Source of the DNA: an uncultured Bryobacteraceae bacterium
GTDB taxonomy: Bacteria; Acidobacteriota; Terriglobia; Bryobacterales; Bryobacteraceae
NCBI GenBank assembly: GCA_937924525.1
Contig: CALDSU010000006.1
Span: 25,350 to 89,349, forward strand
Direction of reading: 5' to 3'
Length of the DNA: 64,000 nt
This document shows positions 27,986 to 35,901 of this stretch, piece by piece. How positions within the stretch are numbered: position 1 is the stretch's first letter; the number at the start of each line of letters is the position of its first letter. The notes under the pieces were generated by a model. The model made no database searches and was not told the origin of the DNA. It saw only the letters and a program-made list of their open reading frames with translations. The translations under genes were made by a program, and so were the position numbers.

Positions 27986-29245
27986 ATGGATAAGTTCGTC
28001 ATCGAGGGCGGCCATCCCCTCCAGGGGGAGATCGTCACGAGCGGCTCGAAAAACGCCGCGCTGCCGGCGCTGGCGGCGACGCTGCTCACCGAAGAAGCGG
28101 TCACCCTGCGCGGTCTGCCGCGCGTGCGGGACATCGGCACCATGGAGCGACTGCTCGAAGAAATCGGGGCGGCGGTCGACGCGGCGAACGGCTGCGTGCG
28201 GGTGACGGCGCGCGAACTGCGCAGGCCGGAGGCGCCCTACGAACTGGTCAAGACGATGCGGGCGTCAAGCCTGGTGTTGGGGCCGCTGGTCGCGCGGTGC
28301 GGCCAGGCGCGCGTTTCCCTGCCCGGCGGTTGCGCAATTGGCGCGCGGCCCATCGACCTCCACATCCGGGCGCTGGAGGAATTGGGCGCCCGCGTCGGCC
28401 AGGAGCACGGCTACGTGGTGGCCACGGCTCCGGCCGGCGGTTTGCGCGGCGCCACGATTGCGTTCGACCGCATCACCGTTACCGGGACCGAAGACGTGAT
28501 GATGGCGGCTACGCTGGCTCGCGGCGAAACTGTCATCGAAAATGCCGCCCGCGAACCCGAAGTCTCCGATCTGGCGGAGTTGCTTGCCAAGATGGGAGCG
28601 CGGATTGAGGGCGCGGGCAGCTCCACCATTCGGGTGCAGGGCGTCGAACGGTTGCATGGCGCGGAGCACCAGGTGATCACCGACCGGATTGAGGCCGGCA
28701 CCTTCCTGCTGGCCGGCGCCATCACCCGCGGACGGCTCACCGTGCGCCACGCGCCCGTCGCCCACCTGACGGCGCTGCTGGCGAAACTGCGGCAGGTGGG
28801 AGTTCCCGTGACCCAGGAGGACAGCGAGACCCTGACCGTCCACCCCGGCGATGCGCTGCATTCGGTCGACATGACTACCGAAGAGTACCCTGGTTTCGCA
28901 ACCGACTTGCAGGCACAGTACATGGCGCTGATGACCCAGGGCGACGGCATCGCCATCATCACCGAAACCATTTTCGAAAATCGGTTCATGCACGCGCTGG
29001 AACTGGCCCGCATGGGGGCCAAGATCCGGCTGGACGGGCGCAAGGCCCTGGTGGCCGGCGGTCCGTTATCGGGCGCGGCGGTGCTGGCCTCGGACCTGCG
29101 CGCCAGCGCCGGACTGGTGCTGGCCGGACTGTGCGCCAAGGGCCAAACGGTGATCGACCGCGTCTATCATATCGATCGCGGCTACGAGAGAATCGAAGAA
29201 AAGCTTGCCGCCGCCGGCGCGTGCATCCGCCGGGTGGAAGACTGA
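27986..29245 (+). CDS. murA: UDP-N-acetylglucosamine 1-carboxyvinyltransferase MurA
   Basis: A 419-residue EPSP-synthase-fold enzyme that transfers enolpyruvate from PEP to UDP-GlcNAc, the first committed step of peptidoglycan synthesis. The N-terminal SGSKNAALPALAATLL and the active-site loop LPGGCAIGARPIDLH are present. The loop cysteine (Cys116) is retained, so the enzyme should be fosfomycin-type sensitive rather than the Asp variant. Its substrate UDP-GlcNAc comes from GlmU encoded upstream in the window. Confidence 0.97.
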   Translation: MDKFVIEGGHPLQGEIVTSGSKNAALPALAATLLTEEAVTLRGLPRVRDIGTMERLLEEIGAAVDAANGCVRVTARELRRPEAPYELVKTMRASSLVLGPLVARCGQARVSLPGGCAIGARPIDLHIRALEELGARVGQEHGYVVATAPAGGLRGATIAFDRITVTGTEDVMMAATLARGETVIENAAREPEVSDLAELLAKMGARIEGAGSSTIRVQGVERLHGAEHQVITDRIEAGTFLLAGAITRGRLTVRHAPVAHLTALLAKLRQVGVPVTQEDSETLTVHPGDALHSVDMTTEEYPGFATDLQAQYMALMTQGDGIAIITETIFENRFMHALELARMGAKIRLDGRKALVAGGPLSGAAVLASDLRASAGLVLAGLCAKGQTVIDRVYHIDRGYERIEEKLAAAGACIRRVED

Positions 29246-29270
29246 AGAGGAGACGGAAGAAGAACGCCGT

Positions 29271-29639
29271 ATGGCACACAACCCTGGATTTCTGAAGCTG
29301 GTTAACGACGCCAAGAGCCGGATCCGCGAGATCGGAATCGATGAGTACCAGCGCATGGTCGCGGCTGGCGAGCCCCATATCCTGATCGACACGCGCGAGG
29401 AGAGCGAGTGGCACGCCGGCCACGCCCAGGGCGCGATTCACCTGGGTAAGGGCGTCATTGAGCGGGACATCGAAACCAAAGTGCCGGACAAGACGGTCCC
29501 TCTGGTGCTGTATTGCGGGGGTGGCTATCGGAGCGCCCTGGCGGCGGACGCCTTGCGCCAGATGGGCTACCAGCAGCCCATCTCGCTGGCGGGCGGCTGG
29601 CGGGCGATCCTTCAGGCAGGGCTCCCCGTGGAGAAGTGA
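29271..29639 (+). CDS. Single-domain rhodanese-like protein
   Basis: The start is at ATG 29271 (MAHNPGFLKLVND), giving 122 residues; the track start at 29205 lies inside murA. The protein has IDTREESEWHAGHAQGAIHLG and an active-site loop with cysteine (LYCGGGYRSALAADAL). This family carries persulfide sulfur on that cysteine. The first loop residue after Cys is Gly, and the conserved Arg is present. It follows murA by 25 bp. Confidence 0.9.
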   Translation: MAHNPGFLKLVNDAKSRIREIGIDEYQRMVAAGEPHILIDTREESEWHAGHAQGAIHLGKGVIERDIETKVPDKTVPLVLYCGGGYRSALAADALRQMGYQQPISLAGGWRAILQAGLPVEK

Positions 29640-29652
29640 CGCCGGAGACGGT

Positions 29653-29997
29653 TCAGTCGGTCCCCGGCCGCGCGGCTCCCTCGGTGGACTGCCGGCGCCG
29701 CGCCCCGATCCGGCGAATGGTTGCGCGACGCAATTCGAGCGCCGCCCGTTGATTCGCAAAACCAAGCAGGTCCTCGTTGGTAAGCTGGTGGCCGCCTTCC
29801 GCCGTAAGCGGCGGGCCCGCGGAGAGCTTGCGGGCGCAGAGTCCCGGGCCCTCCTGCAACGACACCTGGTGTTTGCGGAAAAGGTCGAGATCCGCGGAAA
29901 TCAGAACCCGCGCCGCGGGCTCCCCTTTCACCATCCGGTCAAAGCGATAGGTCCGGATGTTGGCGTGCTGATCGAAACCCAGGTAACGCAGTTCCAC
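29653..29997 (-). CDS. Small unknown protein
   Basis: I do not recognise this 114-residue protein. The GTG start at 29997 has GAGGAGG seven bases upstream, which supports it as a real gene. The N-terminal half is well structured (TYRFDRMVKGEPAARVLISA, ADLDLFRKHQVSLQEGPGLC) with alternating hydrophobic residues that suggest a small alpha/beta fold. The C-terminal half is basic (RRATIRRIGARRR). It is convergent with the rhodanese gene. No signal peptide or membrane segment is visible. Confidence 0.6.
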   Translation of the reverse strand: MELRYLGFDQHANIRTYRFDRMVKGEPAARVLISADLDLFRKHQVSLQEGPGLCARKLSAGPPLTAEGGHQLTNEDLLGFANQRAALELRRATIRRIGARRRQSTEGAARPGTD

Positions 29998-30115
29998 TGG
30001 CTGCCTCCTCTCGTTTCGCGCCGGCGGGTCCGGCGGTAAATTGCCATCTCCCGCTCCGCGCGCGCCATGCCCGCGCGGGTGGGAATCCCGGGTGATATGG
30101 CTTTACTTAGCCGGG

Positions 30116-30445
30116 CTACCAGCGGGGTTCCCGCCGCTGCCGGGGACCGCGCCCGCCCCCCTGCGGCCGGCCGCCGCCTGATCCGCGCCCCCAGGAATCC
30201 GTCTTGGGACGCGCTTCGTTCACGTTCAGCGCCCGGCCGTCCAATTGGTAGCCATTCAACGCGGCAATGGCGCGTTCGGCTTCGCCCGCGTCGGTCATCT
30301 CGACAAACGCGAAGCCCCGGGAACGGCCGGTCTCGCGGTCTGTCACGAGGCTGACGCGCTCCACAGCGCCGTAGGCCTCAAACAAGGAGCGAATGGAAGC
30401 TTCCGTCGCCCCGAAATCCAGGTTGCCGACAAAGATGTTTTTCAT
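30116..30445 (-). CDS. RRM-type RNA-binding protein
   Basis: A 109-residue protein with one RNA recognition motif: RNP2 IFVGNL (residues 4-9) and RNP1 RGFAFVEM (43-50). The tail is Gly/Arg-rich (SGGGRPQGGGRGPRQRR). Such small RRM-plus-RGG proteins are known in cyanobacteria and several other phyla and are often cold-induced RNA chaperones. The start has GGAAAGG 4-5 bases upstream. A TACACT -10-like box lies about 90 bases upstream of the start, so a leader is likely. Confidence 0.93.
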   Translation of the reverse strand: MKNIFVGNLDFGATEASIRSLFEAYGAVERVSLVTDRETGRSRGFAFVEMTDAGEAERAIAALNGYQLDGRALNVNEARPKTDSWGRGSGGGRPQGGGRGPRQRREPRW

Positions 30446-30534
30446 AATGACCTTTCCGCCTTTGATTGCTCAGCGCGACGTGGCGAAAAAGAAACAGCAC
30501 CATGTTCTGCGGGACGATCACAAAAGCTTCCCAA

Positions 30535-30540
30535 AGTGTA
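30535..30540 (-). promoter_or_regulatory. Possible -10 box of the RRM gene
   Basis: TACACT on the minus strand, about 90 bases before the RRM start. No good -35 hexamer is visible at the expected distance, so this is a weak call. The same hexamer occurs in the rpoB and tRNA-Trp upstream regions. Confidence 0.3.
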
Positions 30541-30574
30541 GCAGCTTCCCGGCGGGTTAGAATGCGGTACGGCG

Positions 30575-32053
30575 ATGACACGCAGACAGGCCCTCATCCT
30601 TCCCGCCTCCGCGCTGGCGGCGGACGAGACGTCGCGGATGCCGGAGCTATGCCGGATGCCCGCCCGGGAACTCGCGCGGCGGATGCGGCGCAAGGACGTT
30701 TCCGCGCGCGAGGTGCTGGCGGCGCACCTGCGGCAGATCGCACGGGTGAACCCCCAAGTGAATGCGATGGTGACGCTGGTGGCGGAGGAGGCACGCAAAG
30801 CCGCCGCCCGCGCCGACGAAGAGGCCGCCCATGGCCGATTCCTGGGTCCCCTGCACGGACTGCCGATCGCGCACAAGGACCTGCAAGACACCAAGGGCAT
30901 CCGCACCACGTACGGCTCGCCTCTGTTTCGCGACCACGTCCCGGACCGGGACACGCTGCTGATCGAGCGGATCCGCCAGGCGGGCGCCGTCACGTTGGGC
31001 AAAACCAACACCCCCGAATTTGGCGCTGGTTCACAGACGTTCAACCCCGTGTTTGGCGCCACGCTCAACCCTTACGACCTGACCAAGACGTGCGGCGGCA
31101 GCTCCGGCGGCGCCGCCGTGGCCTTAGCCTGCGGGATGCTGCCGATCGCCGACGGCAGCGACACGGGAGGATCGCTGCGCAACCCGGCCGCGTTCTGCAA
31201 CGTAGTCGGCTTCCGGACCTCGCCCGGGCGGGTGCCGCGCGTTCCCACCAGCTCGGCGTGGAACACGATCAGCGTTCTGGGGCCGATGGCGCGGGACGTG
31301 GCCGACGCGGCGCTGTTGCTGAGCGCCATCGCCGGCCCGGACGCCCGTGCGCCGCTGGCGATCCCGGAGCCCGGCGCCCGCTTCGCCCACCCCCTGGACC
31401 GGGACTTCAAGGGCGTCCGCGTCGCCTGGTTCCAAGACCTCGGCGGGCTGCCCTTCGACCGGCGCGTGCGCGAGGCGGTGAACGCCCAGCAGCGCGCGTT
31501 CACCGCGCTGGGCTGCATCGTCGAACAGGCGGAACCGGACTTCCGCGAGGCGGACCGCGTCTTCAAGGTGCTCCGCGCGCTGAGCTTTCACGGACAACAC
31601 GCCGACAAGGTGCAGCGGCATCGGGCGAAGATCAAGGCCACGGTGATCGAGGAGGTCGAGCGCGGCGCGCGCCTGACCGGACCGGACATCACCGCCGCGG
31701 AAACGCAACGTTCCCGGCTCTACGCCCGCTTCGCCGAATTCATGGCGCGTTACGAGTTCTTCGTTCTGCCTACCACGCAGGCGCCGCCTTTCGACGTGAA
31801 CCAGCCCTACCTGACGGAGATCGAGGGCGTGCCCCTGGAGGGCTACATCGACTGGATGCGGTCCTGCTACTACATTACGGTTACGGGGCATCCGGCGATC
31901 TCTGTGCCCGCCGGCTTCACGGCGGAAGGGTTGCCCGTCGGCCTGCAAATCGTGGGCCGGCGTCAGGACGATTTCGGGGTTCTCCAGATGGCGTATGCTT
32001 TTGAGCGGACGCAGGGTCCGGCGCGGCGCTGGCCCGCCGTCGCGAACCCCTGA
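30575..32053 (+). CDS. Amidase-signature family protein
   Basis: A 492-residue protein of the amidase-signature family (the GatA-like fold). The catalytic Lys-Ser-Ser triad can be placed at Lys101 (PIAHKDL), Ser176 in the GGSSGGAAVALA motif and Ser200 (DTGGSLRNPA). The N-terminus (TRRQALILPASALAADE) is only weakly signal-like. GatA itself is usually in a gatCAB context, which is absent, so this is more likely a free amidase hydrolysing small amides. It is convergent with the downstream DapA-like gene (7-bp gap). Confidence 0.9.
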   Translation: MTRRQALILPASALAADETSRMPELCRMPARELARRMRRKDVSAREVLAAHLRQIARVNPQVNAMVTLVAEEARKAAARADEEAAHGRFLGPLHGLPIAHKDLQDTKGIRTTYGSPLFRDHVPDRDTLLIERIRQAGAVTLGKTNTPEFGAGSQTFNPVFGATLNPYDLTKTCGGSSGGAAVALACGMLPIADGSDTGGSLRNPAAFCNVVGFRTSPGRVPRVPTSSAWNTISVLGPMARDVADAALLLSAIAGPDARAPLAIPEPGARFAHPLDRDFKGVRVAWFQDLGGLPFDRRVREAVNAQQRAFTALGCIVEQAEPDFREADRVFKVLRALSFHGQHADKVQRHRAKIKATVIEEVERGARLTGPDITAAETQRSRLYARFAEFMARYEFFVLPTTQAPPFDVNQPYLTEIEGVPLEGYIDWMRSCYYITVTGHPAISVPAGFTAEGLPVGLQIVGRRQDDFGVLQMAYAFERTQGPARRWPAVANP

Positions 32054-32060
32054 GGCGCGC

Positions 32061-32948
32061 TCAGGCGTGGAGCGCGGCGCGAATCGCCTCGATCTGTGCG
32101 GCCGAACTGGCCGGCATGGGCGCGCGCGGCGCTCCGCCGTCCCGCCCTTGCAGGGCCATGGCGGTCTTGGTGTTGGCCGGCAGGTTCGGCTCGTTCAGCA
32201 CATTCCACAATCGCAGCAGCTTACGGTGCAGCGCCCGCGCGGTCGCGTGGTCGCCGCGGTGCGTGGCGTCCCAAAGCTCGACGCACCAGCCCGGCGCCGC
32301 GGTCAGCACCGCCGCGATAGCCCCGTGCGCTCCCAGCAAAAACGACGGGTACAGAAGGGCATCCACCGCGGAGAAGATCCGCTTGCCCGTACCCACCCGC
32401 CCTTCGTCCAGGAGCAGCAGCAGGTCGGCCAGCGCCTTCATGTCGTAGGCGCTTTGCTTGACGCCTAGCACGCCGTCCACTTCGCGCATGATGCGCGCCA
32501 GCAGCGGCGGCAGCAGGTACGACCAGGGCACCACGTTGTAAATGATCACCGGGATGCCGGCGGCGTGATGAATGGAAGCGAAAAACTCCAGCATGGCGTC
32601 GTCGCTCGGCCGGAATACATAGTGCACCGGGGTCACCTGCAATGCCGCGACGCCCAGGTCGGCTACGGCGCGCGCCTTGGCGATCGCCGCCTGGGTGCTG
32701 TCGGCGATCACGCCCGCGATCACCGGCGTGCGGCCCGCGCTCTCCTCGACGGTCCAGCGCACGACCAGGCGAAGCTCGTCCGGCGACAGCGTATGTCCTT
32801 CGCCGGTGCTGCCGCCTACCGCGACGCCGTGCACCCGGGCGGTTTCGATCATGTAGCGCACGTCCGCCCGGTGGGCGCGCTCCATCAGGTTGCCGTCCGC
32901 GTCGAAAGGGGTGACTAGCGGGGGGATGATGCCGCTCAGCACTTGCAT
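32061..32948 (-). CDS. DapA-superfamily lyase/synthase (first copy)
   Basis: A 295-residue TIM-barrel protein of the dihydrodipicolinate synthase family. The Schiff-base lysine is Lys164 (LGVKQSAYD) and the proton-relay tyrosine is Tyr137 (PVIIYNVVP). The N-terminal VTPFDADGNL and GSTGEGHTLS motifs are also present. True DapA for lysine synthesis cannot be distinguished from sugar-acid aldolases or dehydratases by sequence alone. It is divergent from a second family member 127 bp away. Confidence 0.88.
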   Translation of the reverse strand: MQVLSGIIPPLVTPFDADGNLMERAHRADVRYMIETARVHGVAVGGSTGEGHTLSPDELRLVVRWTVEESAGRTPVIAGVIADSTQAAIAKARAVADLGVAALQVTPVHYVFRPSDDAMLEFFASIHHAAGIPVIIYNVVPWSYLLPPLLARIMREVDGVLGVKQSAYDMKALADLLLLLDEGRVGTGKRIFSAVDALLYPSFLLGAHGAIAAVLTAAPGWCVELWDATHRGDHATARALHRKLLRLWNVLNEPNLPANTKTAMALQGRDGGAPRAPMPASSAAQIEAIRAALHA

Positions 32949-33075
32949 TCTTTCAGTCTAGGCCGTGGCGCCGGCGGAGGCCACCGGCGTCCGCCGGCCG
33001 CGGTTTGCTTTGCGCGCTCGCCGGGCGCCATGAAACAATGGCGGATTCTCCGGATCATCGGGGAAAGGAACCGGT

Positions 33076-34026
33076 ATGCGAAGAACGCGCACCACGATCG
33101 AGGACTGGCGGAACGTGCTGCCCGTACCGCCGTTGGCGAGGCGCCGGGACGGCGGCCGGACTTTGGATTGGGCAGCGAACGACGCGCTCGCCGCCCACCT
33201 GCAGGCGGGCGGCATGCGGCATTTGCTTTACGGCGGGAATGCGTTTCTCTACCACATTCCCCTGGCCGAGTTCGGCCAACTGCTGAGCTGGCTGGCGGGA
33301 CTGCCCGATGACGTCCTGGCGATTCCCAGCCTCGGCCCCTCGTATGGGCGGGCCATGGACCAGGCGCCGCTGGTGCGCAGGCACGGCTTCCCCCTCGTGA
33401 TGATGTTGCCGTGCAGCGACCCGCGCGATGCCCGCGGCCTCGAACAGGGCTACCGCGAAATTGCGAGCGAAGCGGAAGCGCCGCTGATGGTGTACCTGAA
33501 GGACGAGGACAGTTTTGGCGCGGACCGGGAGGCGGGATTGGACGCCGTGGCCCGCCTGGTCTCCGACGGGGTGTGCCAGGTGATCAAGTATGCCGTGGTC
33601 CGCGAGGATGCCGCGCGAGACCTCTATCTGGACAGCCTGTTGAGCCGGGTCGACCGCCGGGTGGTGATCAGCGGAATCGGGGAGCGCCCCGCGATCGTCC
33701 ACCTGCGGGACTTCGGCCTGCCGGGCTTCACCTCCGGCTCGGCCTGTCTGGCGCCCCGCTTTTCCGGAGCGATCCTCCGCGCCGCCGCGGCGGGACGGTG
33801 GGAGGAGGCCGAAGGGTACCGGGCTGCGTTCCTCCCTTTGGAGGATCTCCGCGACACGTGGGGCGCCGCCCGGGTGTTGCATGCCGCCATCGAACTGGCT
33901 GGCATCGCCGGAACGGGGCCCGTGCCCCCCTTCGCCTCCGAATTGGAGCAAGACCAGCGCCAGCAAGTGCGGGGGACCGCGCTGGCATTGGCGGAGGCTA
34001 ACCGGGCCGGAGGCGTGTGGAGATAA
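33076..34026 (+). CDS. DapA-superfamily protein (second, divergent copy)
   Basis: A 316-residue TIM-barrel protein more distant from classical DapA. The putative Schiff-base lysine is Lys171 (VIKYAVVRED) and the likely tyrosine partner is Tyr140 (LMVYLKDED). The usual VTPF and GSTGE motifs are replaced by VPPLARRRDG and YGGNAFLYH. The specificity is therefore likely different from the divergent neighbour, probably a sugar-acid aldolase or dehydratase. It is 55 bp upstream of a SulP transporter on the same strand. Confidence 0.8.
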   Translation: MRRTRTTIEDWRNVLPVPPLARRRDGGRTLDWAANDALAAHLQAGGMRHLLYGGNAFLYHIPLAEFGQLLSWLAGLPDDVLAIPSLGPSYGRAMDQAPLVRRHGFPLVMMLPCSDPRDARGLEQGYREIASEAEAPLMVYLKDEDSFGADREAGLDAVARLVSDGVCQVIKYAVVREDAARDLYLDSLLSRVDRRVVISGIGERPAIVHLRDFGLPGFTSGSACLAPRFSGAILRAAAAGRWEEAEGYRAAFLPLEDLRDTWGAARVLHAAIELAGIAGTGPVPPFASELEQDQRQQVRGTALALAEANRAGGVWR

Positions 34027-34053
34027 AATCAAAAGTTCGGCCAGCTCAGATGT

Positions 34054-34071
34054 TCAAGCCTGCCGGCTTGA
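34054..34071 (+). terminator. Hairpin between the DapA-like gene and the SulP gene
   Basis: A perfect 7-bp stem with a 4-base loop (TCAAGCC-TGCC-GGCTTGA) is followed by TCTTT. It lies 27 bases after the upstream stop and 10 bases before the SulP ATG. It may be a weak terminator for the upstream gene or a leader hairpin covering the SulP translation start. The U-run is too short to be sure. Confidence 0.4.
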
Positions 34072-34081
34072 TCTTTGCGAT

Positions 34082-35842
34082 ATGAACTTTCTTGCGACTC
34101 GACTCGGCCAGCTTTGGGCCGCGCTAGCGGCATTTGATCCTTTCCGAAACTGCCGGCCGAAGTTGCTCTCCCTCTTGCCTGGCTACCGCCGCGAGACTTT
34201 GGTATCCGACCTGATTGCCGGACTTACGGTCGGGATGGTGGCTTTACCGCTCGCCATGGCGTTTGGCGTCGCCTCCGGGGTGACGCCCCAAGCCGGGATC
34301 TACACCGCGATCGTCGGTGGCCTGCTGGTCGCAGTCCTCGGCGGGTCGTCCATCCAGGTCGCCGGCCCGACCGGCGCCTTCGTCGTCATCGTGGCGGGCA
34401 TCATTGCCCGGCATGGTCTGTCGGGTTTGCTGATGGTGACGATGATGGCGGGCGTCATTCTGATGATCCTCGGCCTGACTGGTCTCGGCGCCGCCGTGAA
34501 GTATATTCCCCGGCCGGTGGTCCTGGGTTTCACCAACGGCATTGCGGTCTTGATCGCGTCCACGCAAGTGAAGGATTTCCTCGGACTCGCCATCCAGGAT
34601 GTCCCCAGCGAGTTTTTCGCGCGGATGGAGGCGTACGCGAGGAATCTGGGTACGCTCGACTGGCGGGCGGCCGCGTTGGGGCTGTGCTCGCTGGCGATCA
34701 TTCTGCTGGCGCCGCGCATCGCGCCCCGCCTGCCCGGTTCGATCGCGGCGCTGCTGGCCGGCACCGCGGCCGTGGTGGCGCTGAATTTGCCCGTCGAAAC
34801 CATTGGAACCAGATTCGGCGGCATTCCCAGCGGACTGCCTCGCTGGGAGGTCCCCGCGTTTCGCGCGGATCTAATTCTGCCCCTGCTGCCGTCCGCGCTC
34901 ACGGTGGCGATTCTTGCCGCCGTGGAAAGTTTGCTGTCCGCGGTGGTCGCTGACTCCATGACCGGCGACCGGCACAACTCGAACGCCGAACTGATGGCGC
35001 AGGGGGTGGCGAACGTGATCGTGCCGATGGTGGGCGGCATTCCGGTGACCGGCGCCATCGCCCGGACGGCCACCAATTTCCGAGCAGGCGCGCGCACTCC
35101 CGTAGCCGCCATCGTCCATTCGCTGACGCTGGCCCTGGTGATGCTGGTGCTGGCGCCCTGGGCGAAATTCATCCCGCTGGCGACGCTGGCGGCGGTGCTC
35201 CTGGTGGTGGCCTACAACATGGGGGAATGGCGGGAGATCGCTCCGATCCTCCGTCTGGATTGGGCCGACAAGACGGTTTGGGCGCTGACTTTCGCCTTGA
35301 CCGTGGTGGCGGATCTGACTCTGGCGGTCGAAGTGGGCATCGCCCTGGCCGCCTTGCTTTACATCCACCGCGTGGCCCAGACGACGACCGTATCCACCGT
35401 AACCAGAGAGTACGTCGAAAACGCCAGACCACACGTGTTGCAGGACAAGACCATCCCGCCTTACGTGAAGATCCTGCGGATCCATGGGCCGTTTCTGTTC
35501 GGGACCACCGACAAACTGGCGGAGGAAACCGCGGATCTTAGCCGCTTTCCCGCGATTGTTGTCTTGCGCCTGAGGAACATGACCGCGATCGACGCCACCG
35601 GGCTCCACGCCTTGGAGATGCTCCAGCAGCGGCTGAAGAGGTCGGGCCGCACGTTGCTGCTCTGCGGCGCGCGCCATCAACCGGCGGAGTTTCTGGCCAA
35701 AGCGGAGTTCGTGGAGCACATTGGCAGGGAAAATATCCTGCCACATGTGCAGGCGGCGCTGGCGCGCGCCCAGGAGATTTATCAGGGGTTTTCCGGCCTC
35801 GGGGAAGATTTCGCCGCGGACATCCGCAAGGCGCGCATGTAA
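34082..35842 (+). CDS. SulP-family anion transporter with STAS domain
   Basis: The start is at ATG 34082 (MNFLATRLGQLW), giving 586 residues; the track's earlier frame overlaps the previous gene. It has LPGYRRETLVSDLIAGLTVG, a typical SulP entry, about 11 membrane helices (about residues 40-440) and a C-terminal STAS domain (about 455-560; NMTAIDATGLHALEML). SulP proteins carry sulfate, bicarbonate or dicarboxylates. The PTGAFVVIV segment after helix 3 is characteristic. No clear ribosome binding site is seen before the ATG. The neighbouring sulfur-related gene (CoADR-rhodanese) is suggestive but does not prove sulfate as substrate. Confidence 0.9.
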   Translation: MNFLATRLGQLWAALAAFDPFRNCRPKLLSLLPGYRRETLVSDLIAGLTVGMVALPLAMAFGVASGVTPQAGIYTAIVGGLLVAVLGGSSIQVAGPTGAFVVIVAGIIARHGLSGLLMVTMMAGVILMILGLTGLGAAVKYIPRPVVLGFTNGIAVLIASTQVKDFLGLAIQDVPSEFFARMEAYARNLGTLDWRAAALGLCSLAIILLAPRIAPRLPGSIAALLAGTAAVVALNLPVETIGTRFGGIPSGLPRWEVPAFRADLILPLLPSALTVAILAAVESLLSAVVADSMTGDRHNSNAELMAQGVANVIVPMVGGIPVTGAIARTATNFRAGARTPVAAIVHSLTLALVMLVLAPWAKFIPLATLAAVLLVVAYNMGEWREIAPILRLDWADKTVWALTFALTVVADLTLAVEVGIALAALLYIHRVAQTTTVSTVTREYVENARPHVLQDKTIPPYVKILRIHGPFLFGTTDKLAEETADLSRFPAIVVLRLRNMTAIDATGLHALEMLQQRLKRSGRTLLLCGARHQPAEFLAKAEFVEHIGRENILPHVQAALARAQEIYQGFSGLGEDFAADIRKARM

Positions 35843-35901
35843 GAGGCGAGCCGCCTCACCTTGTGTCCGGCCGCAGCCTCAGGCATCCTCAGAAGTGGGT
35901 C

